Positions 9,131 through 17,974 of a stretch of 64,000 bases of DNA are shown piece after piece. Both the position numbers and the translations under genes were made by a program. Position 1 is the stretch's first letter; every line of letters starts with the position of its first letter. Source of the stretch: Muribaculaceae bacterium (lineage in GTDB: Bacteria; Bacteroidota; Bacteroidia; Bacteroidales; Muribaculaceae); the NCBI GenBank assembly GCA_017557665.1, contig JAFYYI010000050.1:79254-143253 (forward strand), given 5' to 3'. The notes under the pieces were generated by a model that was given only the letters and a program-made list of their open reading frames with translations, was not told the DNA's origin and searched no databases.

Positions 9131-9898
9131 TCACTGGTAGTCACGGATGCGGACGTCAATGCCGCTGCCGTCGAGGAGCTTCACCACCTGCTGGATATCG
9201 GTCTCGCCGTAGTGGTAGGGGAACAGCACGGTGGGCTTGATCATCTTGGCAGCACGGGCGCACTGCTCGGGCGTCATCGTGTAGGGCAGGTTGCAGGGCA
9301 GGAAAGCCACGTCGATGTCCTTGATCTCGGCCATCTCGGGGATATCCTCGGTGTCACCGGCGACGTAGATGCGCATGCCCTCGATAGTGAGCACGAAACC
9401 GTTGTCGCGTCCCTTCGGGTGGAAGTTCAGCTTTTCAGGCGAATTGTTGTAGGCGGGAACGGCATCTACAGTCCAACCTTCGGCCAGATTACGGCTGTCG
9501 CCATTGGCCATCACATCGCCCTTGCCGCCCAAGATTTCGTGGCAGCGGGCATTGGTGATGAGCACAGTGCCCGACTTAGTCAACTGGTTGATAGCCACCG
9601 AGTCCAAGTGGTCAAAATGCTCATGAGTCACCAGAATGTAATCGGCCTGGGGCAGGCTGGAGTAGTCGGTCTCGGGCTTGACGGCCTTTGTCACGGGATC
9701 CACATAGATCCACTTCTCGCCCACCTGCATCCTGAGGCTGCCATGCTTGATGCAGTACATCTTCACGGTCGTGCCGCTCTCGGTCTTGAACACGTCACAG
9801 CCCTTCTCAAGGGGCTCATTGCTTTCTCCTCCCTGCGCCGTGCAGCCGCACATGGCGCCAACAATCATCATTGCCATAACAAATAACTTTATTTTCAT
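9131..9898 (-). CDS. Metallo-beta-lactamase-fold hydrolase, predicted lipoprotein
   Basis: This is a 255-residue exported hydrolase of the UlaG-like branch of the metallo-beta-lactamase superfamily. The signal peptide ends in a lipobox (VGAMCGC). The zinc-binding motif THEHFDHLD is present, followed by a later GDT (YVAGDTED) and a C-terminal His (FPYHYGE), so all expected metal ligands are there. Relatives include L-ascorbate-6-phosphate lactonases and many proteins of unknown substrate. Here the export signal argues against a cytoplasmic sugar-phosphate role. It appears to stand alone, with a probable TACCTTTG promoter box just upstream on the minus strand. Confidence 0.9.
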   Translation of the reverse strand: MKIKLFVMAMMIVGAMCGCTAQGGESNEPLEKGCDVFKTESGTTVKMYCIKHGSLRMQVGEKWIYVDPVTKAVKPETDYSSLPQADYILVTHEHFDHLDSVAINQLTKSGTVLITNARCHEILGGKGDVMANGDSRNLAEGWTVDAVPAYNNSPEKLNFHPKGRDNGFVLTIEGMRIYVAGDTEDIPEMAEIKDIDVAFLPCNLPYTMTPEQCARAAKMIKPTVLFPYHYGETDIQQVVKLLDGSGIDVRIRDYQ

Positions 9899-10006
9899 TT
9901 TCTCGTTGATTAATTGTGAACTTGAGGCTCAAAGGTAAGCATTTCAGTTCAAATTTGCCACGATATCGTCCAAAATGTTAGCCTTTTCACACTTTTGTTG
10001 GACCAA

Positions 10007-10040
10007 TTTGACTGTTTTTCGGGATTTATTTGTAATTTTG
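10007..10040 (+). promoter_or_regulatory. Bacteroidetes-type promoter of the kinase gene
   Basis: A TTTG (10007-10010) and a TAATTTTG (10033-10040) are separated by 22 bases, close to the usual 19-21. The start codon at 10072 is 31 bases further on. Confidence 0.55.
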
Positions 10041-10071
10041 CGGCTTATAAACCCAAAAGTACTTGTAACTC

Positions 10072-11757
10072 ATGAAGAAGTACGATGAACTCAAGGTGTT
10101 CTGCAAGAATACCAACGAGTATATCAGCATAGACGGCGGCGAAGCGCTCATCGACCTCTATGACACCATCAAGGGCCGTATCGGGCTCAAGGGTGAAGCC
10201 GTGTGTGTGCTGGTCAACAACAAGGTTGAGGATCTCCACTATCCTGTCTTTTCCCCGAAACACGTTGAATTTCTAGATATTACCAGCAACAACGGCTATC
10301 GTGTGATGACGCGTTCGTTGTGCATGGTGCTTTACAAGGCCCTCAACGACTTGTATCCCGGCAAGCGCTTGTGCATCCAGCACAGCATCAGCAACGGTCA
10401 TTATTGCCAGATCAAGCATGAGGAGCATTTCCTGACGCCCGACGTTATCGCGAGCCTCAAGCAGCGCATGGTAGAAATCATCGACGCTGATATCAAGTTC
10501 GTGAGACGCGAGCGCCTGACGACCGACGTCATCGAGATGTTCCGCAAGCAGGGGCTCAAGGACAAGGTGCGCCTGTTGGAAGGCATCAACCAGCTCTATA
10601 CCGTCTATTATAAACTTGACGATATCATCGACAGCTTCTACGGCCCTCTCGTTCCTTCAACCGGCATGCTCAAGGTGTTTGACCTCATCCCCTATGAGCA
10701 GGGCATGCTGCTGTTGGGTCCCAACCGCCAGAACATCGACGAGGTGACCCGTTGGGAGCCTCAACCCAAGCTGTTCCAAGCTTTTACCGACTACATCGAC
10801 TTCAACAAGATTATCCGCCTGGGTGATGTGGGCGAACTCAACCATGCCATCAAAGCCGGTTACGCTCCCCTGCTCATCAACGTCGTCGAGGCGCTTCACA
10901 ACAAGCACTTCATCCAGATTGCCGACGAAATCACCCGCCGCTATAACGAGGGTGGGGCACGAGTGGTCCTCATTGCCGGACCGTCATCAAGCGGTAAGAC
11001 CACGTCGTCCAAGCGCCTGGCCATCCAGCTGCTCACCAACTGCATTGTGCCCAAGGTCGTTGAGCTGGACAACTACTTTGTGAACCGCGATCAGACACCG
11101 CGCGACGAGGACGGAGACTATGACTACGAGTCGCTCTATGCGCTTGACCTGGAGCAGTTTAACAAAGATGTGACCGACCTGCTGGCCGGCAAGGAGGTGG
11201 CCATGCCCACCTACAACTTCGTGAAGGGAGAGCGCGAATACCTGGGCAACACCCTCAAGCTGGAACAGGGTGACATCCTGCTCCTGGAAGGTATCCACGG
11301 CTTGAATCCCGAGCTTACCCGCCTCATTCCCGATAATCAGAAATTCCGCATCTTTGTCTCGGCGCTCACCACGCTGAACATTGATGACCATAACTGGATA
11401 GGCACCTACGATAACCGCTTGCTGCGCCGCATCATCCGCGACTACAAGTACCGTGGCTGTGCCGCCCTCGACACCATCAAGCGGTGGCCCAGTGTCCGCC
11501 GCGGAGAAAACAAGTGGATCATGCCGTTCCACGAAAATGCCGACGCCATGTTCAACTCCTCGCTACTGTTTGAACTGGCAGTGATGAAGAACTACGCGTT
11601 ACCGATATTGCAACAGGTGCCCAGCAGCACGCCGGAGTATGCCGAGGCTTCACGACTGATAAAGTTCTTGAGTTACTTCGAGCCTCTGGACGAGAAAGAT
11701 ATTCCCAGCACGAGCTTGCTGCGAGAATTCCTGGGCGGCAGCACCTTCCACTACTAA
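10072..11757 (+). CDS. Uridine-kinase-like nucleoside kinase with N-terminal TGS/tRNA-synthetase-editing-like region
   Basis: This is a 561-residue P-loop kinase. The C-terminal half has the Walker A sequence GPSSSGKTTSSKR (about residues 304-316), the phosphoribulokinase/uridine-kinase features ELDNYF and DYDYES, and LLEGIHGLNP. The N-terminal half resembles a TGS domain followed by the second additional domain of threonyl-tRNA synthetase, including the metal-site-like H-x3-H pair around GHYCQIKHEEHF. This two-part layout is typical of Bacteroidetes proteins annotated as nucleoside or uridine kinase; the true substrate is not established. A hairpin and then a truncated paralogue follow directly. 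Confidence 0.88.
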   Translation: MKKYDELKVFCKNTNEYISIDGGEALIDLYDTIKGRIGLKGEAVCVLVNNKVEDLHYPVFSPKHVEFLDITSNNGYRVMTRSLCMVLYKALNDLYPGKRLCIQHSISNGHYCQIKHEEHFLTPDVIASLKQRMVEIIDADIKFVRRERLTTDVIEMFRKQGLKDKVRLLEGINQLYTVYYKLDDIIDSFYGPLVPSTGMLKVFDLIPYEQGMLLLGPNRQNIDEVTRWEPQPKLFQAFTDYIDFNKIIRLGDVGELNHAIKAGYAPLLINVVEALHNKHFIQIADEITRRYNEGGARVVLIAGPSSSGKTTSSKRLAIQLLTNCIVPKVVELDNYFVNRDQTPRDEDGDYDYESLYALDLEQFNKDVTDLLAGKEVAMPTYNFVKGEREYLGNTLKLEQGDILLLEGIHGLNPELTRLIPDNQKFRIFVSALTTLNIDDHNWIGTYDNRLLRRIIRDYKYRGCAALDTIKRWPSVRRGENKWIMPFHENADAMFNSSLLFELAVMKNYALPILQQVPSSTPEYAEASRLIKFLSYFEPLDEKDIPSTSLLREFLGGSTFHY

Positions 11758-11764
11758 GGGAAAA

Positions 11765-11812
11765 TGTGGGCTTTATTGCGATGTGCAATAGAGCCCACAA
11801 ATTTTTAATAAT
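11765..11812 (+). terminator. Hairpin between the two kinase genes
   Basis: TGTGGGCT pairs with AGCCCACA, with extra TTGC/GCAA pairing inside, and a short T run (ATTTTTAA) follows. It probably terminates or attenuates transcription between the two kinase genes. Confidence 0.65.
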
Positions 11813-11854
11813 CAAGATTTTAAACAACTAATATAACGAAAGCATATTGAATCA

Positions 11855-12895
11855 ATGATGGACTTAACAGCAAGCGTCGACCGTCAGCAGAACCAGCAAA
11901 AGTATCAGTCACTGGAAGAGTTCTGTGGAGACATCCGCCGCATGGAGTCACAAGGCCAAGATGGCATAGCACTTTTTAACCAAGTGATAGCACAGGGGCT
12001 CGCACCCGACCTCATCGCCGAGGACGAGGTGCAGCACAGCCGTCGGCTGGAACGCATCACCAGCGAAATCACACGCCGTTTCCGCCAGGAAGAGATGCGC
12101 GTGGTGCTTGTCGCCGGACCGTCATGCTCCGGCAAGACCACCACGTCACGTTTCCTCAACCACATGCTGCGCGACAATGGCATTCAGCCCTGTGTCATCT
12201 CGCTCGACAACTACTTCCTCAACCTGGATCAGCGTCCACTTGACCCCAATGGAGATATCGACTATGAGTCATTCTACGGACTGGATGTGAAGCAGTTGGG
12301 ACGTGATGTGGCAAGCCTCTTGGCTGGCGACCAGGTGTCAATGCCCACCTATGACTACATCAAGGGTGAGCGCACCTATCGTGGCAACACCCTAAAGCTC
12401 GAGAGCAACAGCCTGCTGTTTCTCGAGGGATTGCACGCGCTCAACCCGCTGCTGATTCCCGATATCACAGAGGAAAAGAAATTCAGGCTTTTCGTCACGG
12501 CACAGGCCACCATCTACTATGGTGAAAAAACCGGTCTTGAAGAGCACGATAACCGCTTGCTCAGGCGCATCTACCGTGACTATAACAGCCGTGGTGCCAG
12601 TGCTTTGCAGACGCTGCAATGGTGGCCGGGCGTGCTGCGCGGCGAGAATCTGTGGATTCTGCCCTTTGCCAGCCATGCCGACGCCTGGTTCAACACGTCG
12701 ATGGTGTTTGAATTCTCGGCTATCAAGTCGCGCGTGTCACAACTGTTGCAGGAAGTGCCCATGAGTGAGCCTGTCGAATACCAAATTGCGCAACGCCTCG
12801 CTGCCGTCCTAGACCGCATCGCCCCACTCACTCAGGAAGACTTCGCGGCGATTGCCCCCAAACGCCGATTCCTACTCAGCAACGAGGGCAAGTAA
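11855..12895 (+). CDS. Uridine-kinase-like P-loop kinase, short paralogue without the TGS region
   Basis: This 346-residue protein aligns with the kinase half of the gene just upstream. It has Walker A GPSCSGKTTTSR, SLDNYFLN, GDIDYESF, MPTYDYIKGER, GNTLKLES and LFLEGLHALNP, and a conserved DNRLLRRIYRDY block. It lacks the TGS and editing-like N-terminus and has only a short helical extension of about 95 residues. The pair looks like a tandem duplication with domain loss. If the N-terminal region of the long form senses a ligand or binds RNA, this copy should be free of that control. An alternative start at the second Met would change only one residue. Confidence 0.88.
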   Translation: MMDLTASVDRQQNQQKYQSLEEFCGDIRRMESQGQDGIALFNQVIAQGLAPDLIAEDEVQHSRRLERITSEITRRFRQEEMRVVLVAGPSCSGKTTTSRFLNHMLRDNGIQPCVISLDNYFLNLDQRPLDPNGDIDYESFYGLDVKQLGRDVASLLAGDQVSMPTYDYIKGERTYRGNTLKLESNSLLFLEGLHALNPLLIPDITEEKKFRLFVTAQATIYYGEKTGLEEHDNRLLRRIYRDYNSRGASALQTLQWWPGVLRGENLWILPFASHADAWFNTSMVFEFSAIKSRVSQLLQEVPMSEPVEYQIAQRLAAVLDRIAPLTQEDFAAIAPKRRFLLSNEGK

Positions 12896-12930
12896 AGCGC
12901 CCTCCTCAAATCTATAAAACTATAAACTGA

Positions 12931-12956
12931 AAAAAGCGGCAATTGCCGCTTTTTTT
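12931..12956. terminator. Bidirectional terminator between kinase and obgE
   Basis: The palindrome AAAAAGCGGCAATTGCCGCT is flanked by A and T runs on both sides. It serves the converging kinase (plus) and obgE (minus) genes; the obgE stop codon overlaps its T tract. Confidence 0.9.
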
Positions 12957-14178
12957 ATTCCTCATCAGGGTCGCTGACCACTTGGAAGTCTTTGTTCTCG
13001 TCCTCGTAGTCGCTTTCCCAATATTCCTCACTCCACTGTTTGGCACCCGAGTCCACCATCTTGCCTCCGGCATCGGGAGCTTCATCCTCCAGGTCATCGG
13101 CGCCGAAGATGAAATCGTCCTCGGCCTGTTCGCGGTGACGGGCATCCAGGTCGTGATGGGTCAAGTTCTCGGGGATGCGGTTGCGCTCGTCGTTGATGGT
13201 GCGCCACAGCAGGTCTTTCAGTTCGGTCAAGCCCATCTGGGCGACACTTGAGATAAACACGCTGGGGACGTCATCAGGCAACTCGGGGCGCATCTGTTCG
13301 ATGAGTTCCTCATCCAGCATGTCACACTTGGTGATGGCAAGCACACGGGGTTTCTCCACCAGGTCGGGGTTAAAAGTCTCCAATTCACGGCACAGGATGC
13401 CGTATTCCTTGCGGATGTCATCGCTGTCGGCAGGCACCATGAACAGCAGCACTGCGTTGCGCTCGATGTGGCGCAGGAAGCGCAGACCCAGGCCGCGGCC
13501 TTCGCTGGCACCCTCGATGATGCCGGGGATGTCGGCCATAACAAACGACTGCTGCCCGCGGTAGGAGACGATGCCCAGGTTGGGTTCCAGCGTAGTGAAG
13601 GGATAGTTGGCAATCTTGGGTTTCGCAGCGCTGATTACACTCAACAGGGTCGATTTACCGGCATTAGGGAAGCCTACAAGACCCACGTCGGCCAGCAACT
13701 TAAGTTCCAGAATGACAGCCTTTTCAACGCCTTTCTCGCCTGGCTGTGCAAAACGCGGCGTCTGCCGTGTCGCCGTCTTGAAGTGCTGATTACCTTGGCC
13801 GCCACGACCGCCACGCAACAGACGGACAATCTGGCCGTCCTCGGTAACGTCACACAGGAACTGGCCCGTCTCGGCATCATACACCGCCGTGCCGCAGGGC
13901 ACCTCGATAGTGCGGTCCTCGCCGTCCTTGCCAGTCATCTGGTTCTCACCTCCAGCCTTGCCGTCGGTAGCGAACACGTGGCGCTGATATTTCAAGTGAA
14001 TCAGCGTCCACAGGTTGCGGTTACCCTTCAGGTAAATGTGTCCGCCGCGGCCGCCGTCACCGCCGTCAGGACCGCCCTTGGGGACATACTTGGCCCGGTG
14101 CAGGTGAGCCGAACCGGCTCCACCTTTACCGCTACGGCACAGAATCTTCACATAGTCGATAAAATTGCTTTCTGCCAT
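12955..14178 (-). CDS. obgE: Obg/CgtA GTPase
   Basis: This is an essential GTPase of ribosome assembly and the stringent response, 407 residues long. It shows the glycine-rich Obg fold (about 1-160, [18 protein letters not shown]), then the G domain: G1 GFPNAGKST, switch region [11 protein letters not shown]3 [17 protein letters not shown]4 TKCD and G5 ISSV. The C-terminus carries a strongly acidic tail of about 70 residues ([11 protein letters not shown]) instead of a conserved OCT domain, which is common in this phylum. It is transcribed divergently from lgt, with an 83-base intergenic region. Confidence 0.97.
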   Translation of the reverse strand: MAESNFIDYVKILCRSGKGGAGSAHLHRAKYVPKGGPDGGDGGRGGHIYLKGNRNLWTLIHLKYQRHVFATDGKAGGENQMTGKDGEDRTIEVPCGTAVYDAETGQFLCDVTEDGQIVRLLRGGRGGQGNQHFKTATRQTPRFAQPGEKGVEKAVILELKLLADVGLVGFPNAGKSTLLSVISAAKPKIANYPFTTLEPNLGIVSYRGQQSFVMADIPGIIEGASEGRGLGLRFLRHIERNAVLLFMVPADSDDIRKEYGILCRELETFNPDLVEKPRVLAITKCDMLDEELIEQMRPELPDDVPSVFISSVAQMGLTELKDLLWRTINDERNRIPENLTHHDLDARHREQAEDDFIFGADDLEDEAPDAGGKMVDSGAKQWSEEYWESDYEDENKDFQVVSDPDEE

Positions 14179-14261
14179 AACTCATTGATTTTGGTGCAAA
14201 ATTACAGATAATTCTCGGAATTCTATGTAAATTTGCAGCTACAAATGATAATACAAAGGAT

Positions 14262-15146
14262 ATGCTACTGGATTCTATCACTTGGACTGCGAGTCCCAAT
14301 CTGTTCAATGCCGGCGCGATTTCAGTGCGCTGGTACGGCTTGATGTTTGCCATCGGTTTCCTGGTGGGCTACGAGATTGTCAACCGTATCTTCCGTCACG
14401 AGGGAGCTAAAGAGAGTTGGGTGGGCAGCCTGTTCATCTATGTGGTGGTCGCCACTATCGTGGGAGCGAGACTGGGACACGTCTTCTTCTATGACTGGAG
14501 CTATTACAGTCAGCACCTGGGAGATATCCCAAAGATTTGGGAGGGAGGTCTGGCAAGCCACGGCGGCACGTTGGGCATCATTCTCGCCATCTGGCTCTAC
14601 AGCCGCTATGTGACCCACAAGCCCATGTTGTGGACCTTAGACCGCCTGGTGGTGCCCGTGGGACTGGTAGCAGCGCTCATTCGCATAGGCAACCTGATGA
14701 ACCACGAAATCTACGGCAGCGAGACCTCGCTGCCCTGGGGTTTCCGCTTCGTGACCAACGTGGGTCAGTGGATGCAGGGGGCCGACCCTGTATTCTCGGC
14801 ACCGAGTCATCCCACCCAAATCTATGAGGCGGCATTCTACCTGTTGACCTTTGCCATCTGCATGGTGATGTACTGGCGCTATCGTGCCCAGGAAAGGGAG
14901 GGACTCATCTTCGGTGTGTTCATGCTGGGTATCTTCGTGCCGCGCTTTCTCATCGAGTTCATCAAGAACGTGCAGGAACCATGGGAAATCGCGATGCGCA
15001 ATAGCATCGGCCTGGACCAGGGTCAGTTGTTGAGCATCCCCTTCATCGTGCTGGGCTTCTGGCTCATTGTCAGGGCGATGCGTAGACCGCGGGTACCGTT
15101 GGAATATCCCAACCGCTTTGCCGATGAAAAGAAAGCCAAAGGATAA
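14262..15146 (+). CDS. lgt: Prolipoprotein diacylglyceryl transferase
   Basis: This inner-membrane enzyme transfers diacylglycerol from phosphatidylglycerol to the lipobox Cys of prolipoproteins, the first step of lipoprotein maturation. It has 294 residues and seven predicted membrane segments. The family signatures are present: SHGGTLG, RIGNLMNHEIYG (the essential Arg-Asn-Glu block) and SHPTQIYEA. Its products include the SusD and other lipoproteins in this window. A secreted Cys-rich protein follows 33 bases downstream, probably in the same operon. Confidence 0.97.
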   Translation: MLLDSITWTASPNLFNAGAISVRWYGLMFAIGFLVGYEIVNRIFRHEGAKESWVGSLFIYVVVATIVGARLGHVFFYDWSYYSQHLGDIPKIWEGGLASHGGTLGIILAIWLYSRYVTHKPMLWTLDRLVVPVGLVAALIRIGNLMNHEIYGSETSLPWGFRFVTNVGQWMQGADPVFSAPSHPTQIYEAAFYLLTFAICMVMYWRYRAQEREGLIFGVFMLGIFVPRFLIEFIKNVQEPWEIAMRNSIGLDQGQLLSIPFIVLGFWLIVRAMRRPRVPLEYPNRFADEKKAKG

Positions 15147-15179
15147 TAGTAACCAATTTACCCAAATCATAACAGTTCA

Positions 15180-15926
15180 ATGAAATATCTTCACTATTTA
15201 CTGATTGTACTGGCGGCACTGACCTTGTGCTGCTGCATTGGTAAATCACCCAATCCAATGAATAAGAACGCCACCCCTCTGGGGTCACCCGTGTGCATCG
15301 ATGACACCTCTGTCAAGGGGCTCAGGGTGTACTATCCCCAGTTCAGCCGCATCGACCTCGTGTGCGAGAAGATGCCGTCCAAGCAGGACACCAATGTCAT
15401 CTTCTGTGCCGAAGCTGCCTTCACCCACGAGTTGCTCGACACCTTCTCCCACGCCAACATCGATGGCGACCATGTGAGCGGCGGCAAGCGATTTACCGGA
15501 GCCAAGTGTTATGACAACAGCGGAGCCTTCGCATGGTTCAGCGACACCACATGGGAATTTGTCCACGGTGAGTATGGTGAACTGCTCGACAGTGTCGCCC
15601 AGGCTGGCGGCATGGGATTCGGCCAGGCTCTCATCATCTATGAGGGCCAGAGCATCCGACCACTGTGGCGCGACGGCGTGAACCAGTACCGGGCGCTGTG
15701 TGAGAAAGACGGACGCCTGTGCATTGTGGACAGCCGCAAGAAAGTGGAATACGAACAGTTTGTTGAAATGCTGGAACAGTTCGCACCACAGTTTGCCCTT
15801 TATATGGACATGGGCGACGGCTGGAACCATTCCTGGTGGCGAGACATCAAGGGCAAAATCCATGAGATACACCCCACAGCCGACAAATCGCGCTACTGCA
15901 CCAACTGGATCACCTTCTACAAGTGA
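15180..15926 (+). CDS. Secreted protein, possibly NAGPA/phosphodiester-glycosidase-like
   Basis: This 248-residue protein has a signal sequence with a Cys cluster (LTLCCCIGK), so it may be a lipoprotein, though the lipobox is weak. I do not recognise it with certainty. The C-terminal block, RALCEKDGRLCIVDS followed by EQFVEMLEQFAPQFALYMD and MGDGWNHSWW, has the spacing of the NAGPA (DUF2233) domain, where a dG-L-x-V strand, a helix and an Al-x-LDGGgSs motif follow each other. The usual Gly-Gly-Ser-Ser end is replaced, so catalysis may differ or be lost. It lies downstream of lgt. Confidence 0.75.
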   Translation: MKYLHYLLIVLAALTLCCCIGKSPNPMNKNATPLGSPVCIDDTSVKGLRVYYPQFSRIDLVCEKMPSKQDTNVIFCAEAAFTHELLDTFSHANIDGDHVSGGKRFTGAKCYDNSGAFAWFSDTTWEFVHGEYGELLDSVAQAGGMGFGQALIIYEGQSIRPLWRDGVNQYRALCEKDGRLCIVDSRKKVEYEQFVEMLEQFAPQFALYMDMGDGWNHSWWRDIKGKIHEIHPTADKSRYCTNWITFYK

Positions 15927-15983
15927 GCGCCACACAATAGCGTGAACTCAACGAAATAATAGGGAGTTATCACTCACAGGATT

Positions 15984-16013
15984 TGTAGAGACGCAATGTT
16001 TTGCGTCTCTACA
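15984..16013. repeat. GTAGAGACGCAA palindromic repeat, full copy
   Basis: A perfect 13-bp stem (TGTAGAGACGCAA with its complement) encloses a 4-base loop. A second copy with a 2-base deletion lies at 39507-39532, and a single half-arm at 38612-38625. The sequence is a REP-like dispersed palindrome and may double as a terminator here. Confidence 0.75.
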
Positions 16014-16205
16014 TCTTTTATGGCTTGAGCAGGAACTACTGAATGCCGTCCAAATCACATCAGCAAGAATGGTATCAGTCTATCAACTCGCGACCTTCAA
16101 ACATTCCTGATTGATGGTGGCTAAAGTGTCCTTGCCTTGAAGAAACCTTGCTGCACACCGGAAGCGGCCTGTGGTGTGACACGGGGAGGACTACTGTAAA
16201 ATCAA

Positions 16206-16241
16206 TGCAGGGGATGTGCCGCGATTGGCACATCCCCTGCA
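16206..16241 (-). terminator. Terminator of the SusC/SusD operon
   Basis: A perfect 15-bp stem (TGCAGGGGATGTGCC) has a 6-base loop and lies 30 bases beyond the SusD stop. On the minus strand TTGATTTTA follows, a modest U tract. Confidence 0.75.
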
Positions 16242-16270
16242 GGATAAAGCGTTATAATCTATTTCAAAGA

Positions 16271-17926
16271 TTACTCAGCGGTAGGATCGTTGATGCTCTT
16301 GTAGCCATCATTGTAGTCGGTTTCCTTCAAGGGCACCTCCCAGGTCCAGTTGTTCACTTCATTGGGCTGGATGGTTACAGCCACTGCGGGGTGAGCGTTA
16401 CCGCCCTGATCCCAACCATGACGTACAACGGGCAGTTTCCAGCGCTTCAGGTCACTCCACTGGAAGCCTTCGCCCCAGAGCTCAACAGCACGGTAGTCGG
16501 CGATCTCGTTGAAGAGGTCCTGACCGGTCTTGCTGCAGGTGTAACCGGGGTTGCGACCCGAGCCAGCGTTCAGGCGCACGAGAGCGTCCTGAGCATTGGC
16601 GGCCTGGCCGAGGAAGTAGTAGCACTCAGCCTCGATGAGCAGCATCTCGCTGGTGCGGATGAAGGGCAGATAACCTACGCCCGGGGTGTCGAACACGTAG
16701 AACTTCAAGTGAGCGCCCAGGTGATAAACGCCAGAAGAATAAGGCTCAGCCAGGCCAGGAGCGGCATGCTCTTGAACATAGTTGTAAGCCTTCATGTAAG
16801 CATCCATGTCAGAGAACTGCAGGTTAGCGGTCAGACCGATGTAACCAAAGGTGTGCTCAACCTGGGTGGCGTCGTCGGCATCGATGCCCAGACCGCTCTC
16901 GGTGAGGAACAGCGACTTGCGGAAGTCCTCATCGGGAATGCGGTTGATGAGCTCACGGCCAATGGTACCGGCACCATTCTGTGAAGCAGATGCATAGTAG
17001 CCGTTGCAGCTGTACTGGGTACCGTAGCTCCAGTACCAGTTGTTCTCGTCAGCGCTACCATAGCTACCGAAGATCCACTCGCTGGTGGGACGGCAGAAAC
17101 CGGCTGCATAAGCGTCATTGCTCATCAGGGGATAACCATCCTCGGCCAGCTTAGCGTGGTTGAGGGCGGTCTGGTAGTCCTCCTTGTAGAGGGCAGCGCG
17201 GGCATAAACGGCATGAGCCACGTTCAGGTTGGCAATCCAGCACTGACCGGCCTTGCGGTCAACACCACACTCGTTGAACAGGGCAACAGCCTCGTCCAGG
17301 TCCTTGTAGATCTGAGCGTAAACCTCGGCCATGGTCGAGGGAGCCAGGTCGCCGGTCGACTCGTCGAGACGCAGGGGCAGACCCTGTGCACTACCATTGT
17401 TGGAGTCTTTCCAACGAACGCAATAGTAGTGGATGAGCTTCTCAAAGCTGTAAGCACGGAAGGTCAGTGCCGAAGCCTTGATGAACTTCTTGTCAGCCTC
17501 AGCACCCTCGGCAGCGTCGATACGTCCGATGATCACGTTGGCCTGGGTGATGATCTGATAGTAGTAGTACCAAGCGTAGTGGTTGTAGATGGAGCTCTTA
17601 TCGGTGTGCATCGTCTGGTTGTGGATATCAGCCCAACCCGAAGCATACTGATTGTAATAGTAGTCCTGTGCAGGATAGTTCTCATACAGGCGCATGATGC
17701 AGTTCTCACCACAGAAACCCTGGCGATAGTTACCATGCTGGATGGTCATCGTCTTGGCCACACCGTTCAATGTCTTGTAAGCATTATCGACGGTGGCAAC
17801 GGCCGAAGCATCGCTGATCGACTCGGTGGGTTTCGTCTCAAGATAATCCTCACCACAAGAGGTCACCATCATTGCAGCACCGACCAGCAGACCACTCAAT
17901 AAAATCCTATTTATATACTTTTTCAT
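16271..17926 (-). CDS. SusD/RagB-family nutrient-binding outer-membrane lipoprotein
   Basis: This 551-residue SusD has a lipobox (AAMMVTSC) followed by GEDYLETKPTESIS, the usual start of the classical RagB/SusD branch, and a helical body ending GYKSINDPTAE. It lies 48 bases downstream of the SusC at 17975-21157 and would form the lid of that transporter. It differs in family branch from the SusD at 2701-4581, so the two loci probably import different ligands. Confidence 0.93.
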   Translation of the reverse strand: MKKYINRILLSGLLVGAAMMVTSCGEDYLETKPTESISDASAVATVDNAYKTLNGVAKTMTIQHGNYRQGFCGENCIMRLYENYPAQDYYYNQYASGWADIHNQTMHTDKSSIYNHYAWYYYYQIITQANVIIGRIDAAEGAEADKKFIKASALTFRAYSFEKLIHYYCVRWKDSNNGSAQGLPLRLDESTGDLAPSTMAEVYAQIYKDLDEAVALFNECGVDRKAGQCWIANLNVAHAVYARAALYKEDYQTALNHAKLAEDGYPLMSNDAYAAGFCRPTSEWIFGSYGSADENNWYWSYGTQYSCNGYYASASQNGAGTIGRELINRIPDEDFRKSLFLTESGLGIDADDATQVEHTFGYIGLTANLQFSDMDAYMKAYNYVQEHAAPGLAEPYSSGVYHLGAHLKFYVFDTPGVGYLPFIRTSEMLLIEAECYYFLGQAANAQDALVRLNAGSGRNPGYTCSKTGQDLFNEIADYRAVELWGEGFQWSDLKRWKLPVVRHGWDQGGNAHPAVAVTIQPNEVNNWTWEVPLKETDYNDGYKSINDPTAE

Positions 17927-17974
17927 AATAAATTCCTTTCTTAGATGTTATCGTCTTTGTTTATTGACTGATTA

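Larger units (their letters stand above)
15927..16270. other. Intergenic region holding two hairpins
   Basis: There is no gene. It holds the GTAGAGACGCAA palindrome (15984-16013), which may end transcription of the lgt operon, and the terminator of the SusC/SusD operon (16206-16241). A weaker CACACC/GGTGTG pair lies at about 16153-16179. Confidence 0.5.

Noticed and set aside
8860..9140. A remnant of an insertion sequence or a small 63-codon gene upstream of the SusC-OmpA gene
   Set aside because: There are short inverted repeats and an open frame, but no transposase motif, no target duplication and no plausible start signal.
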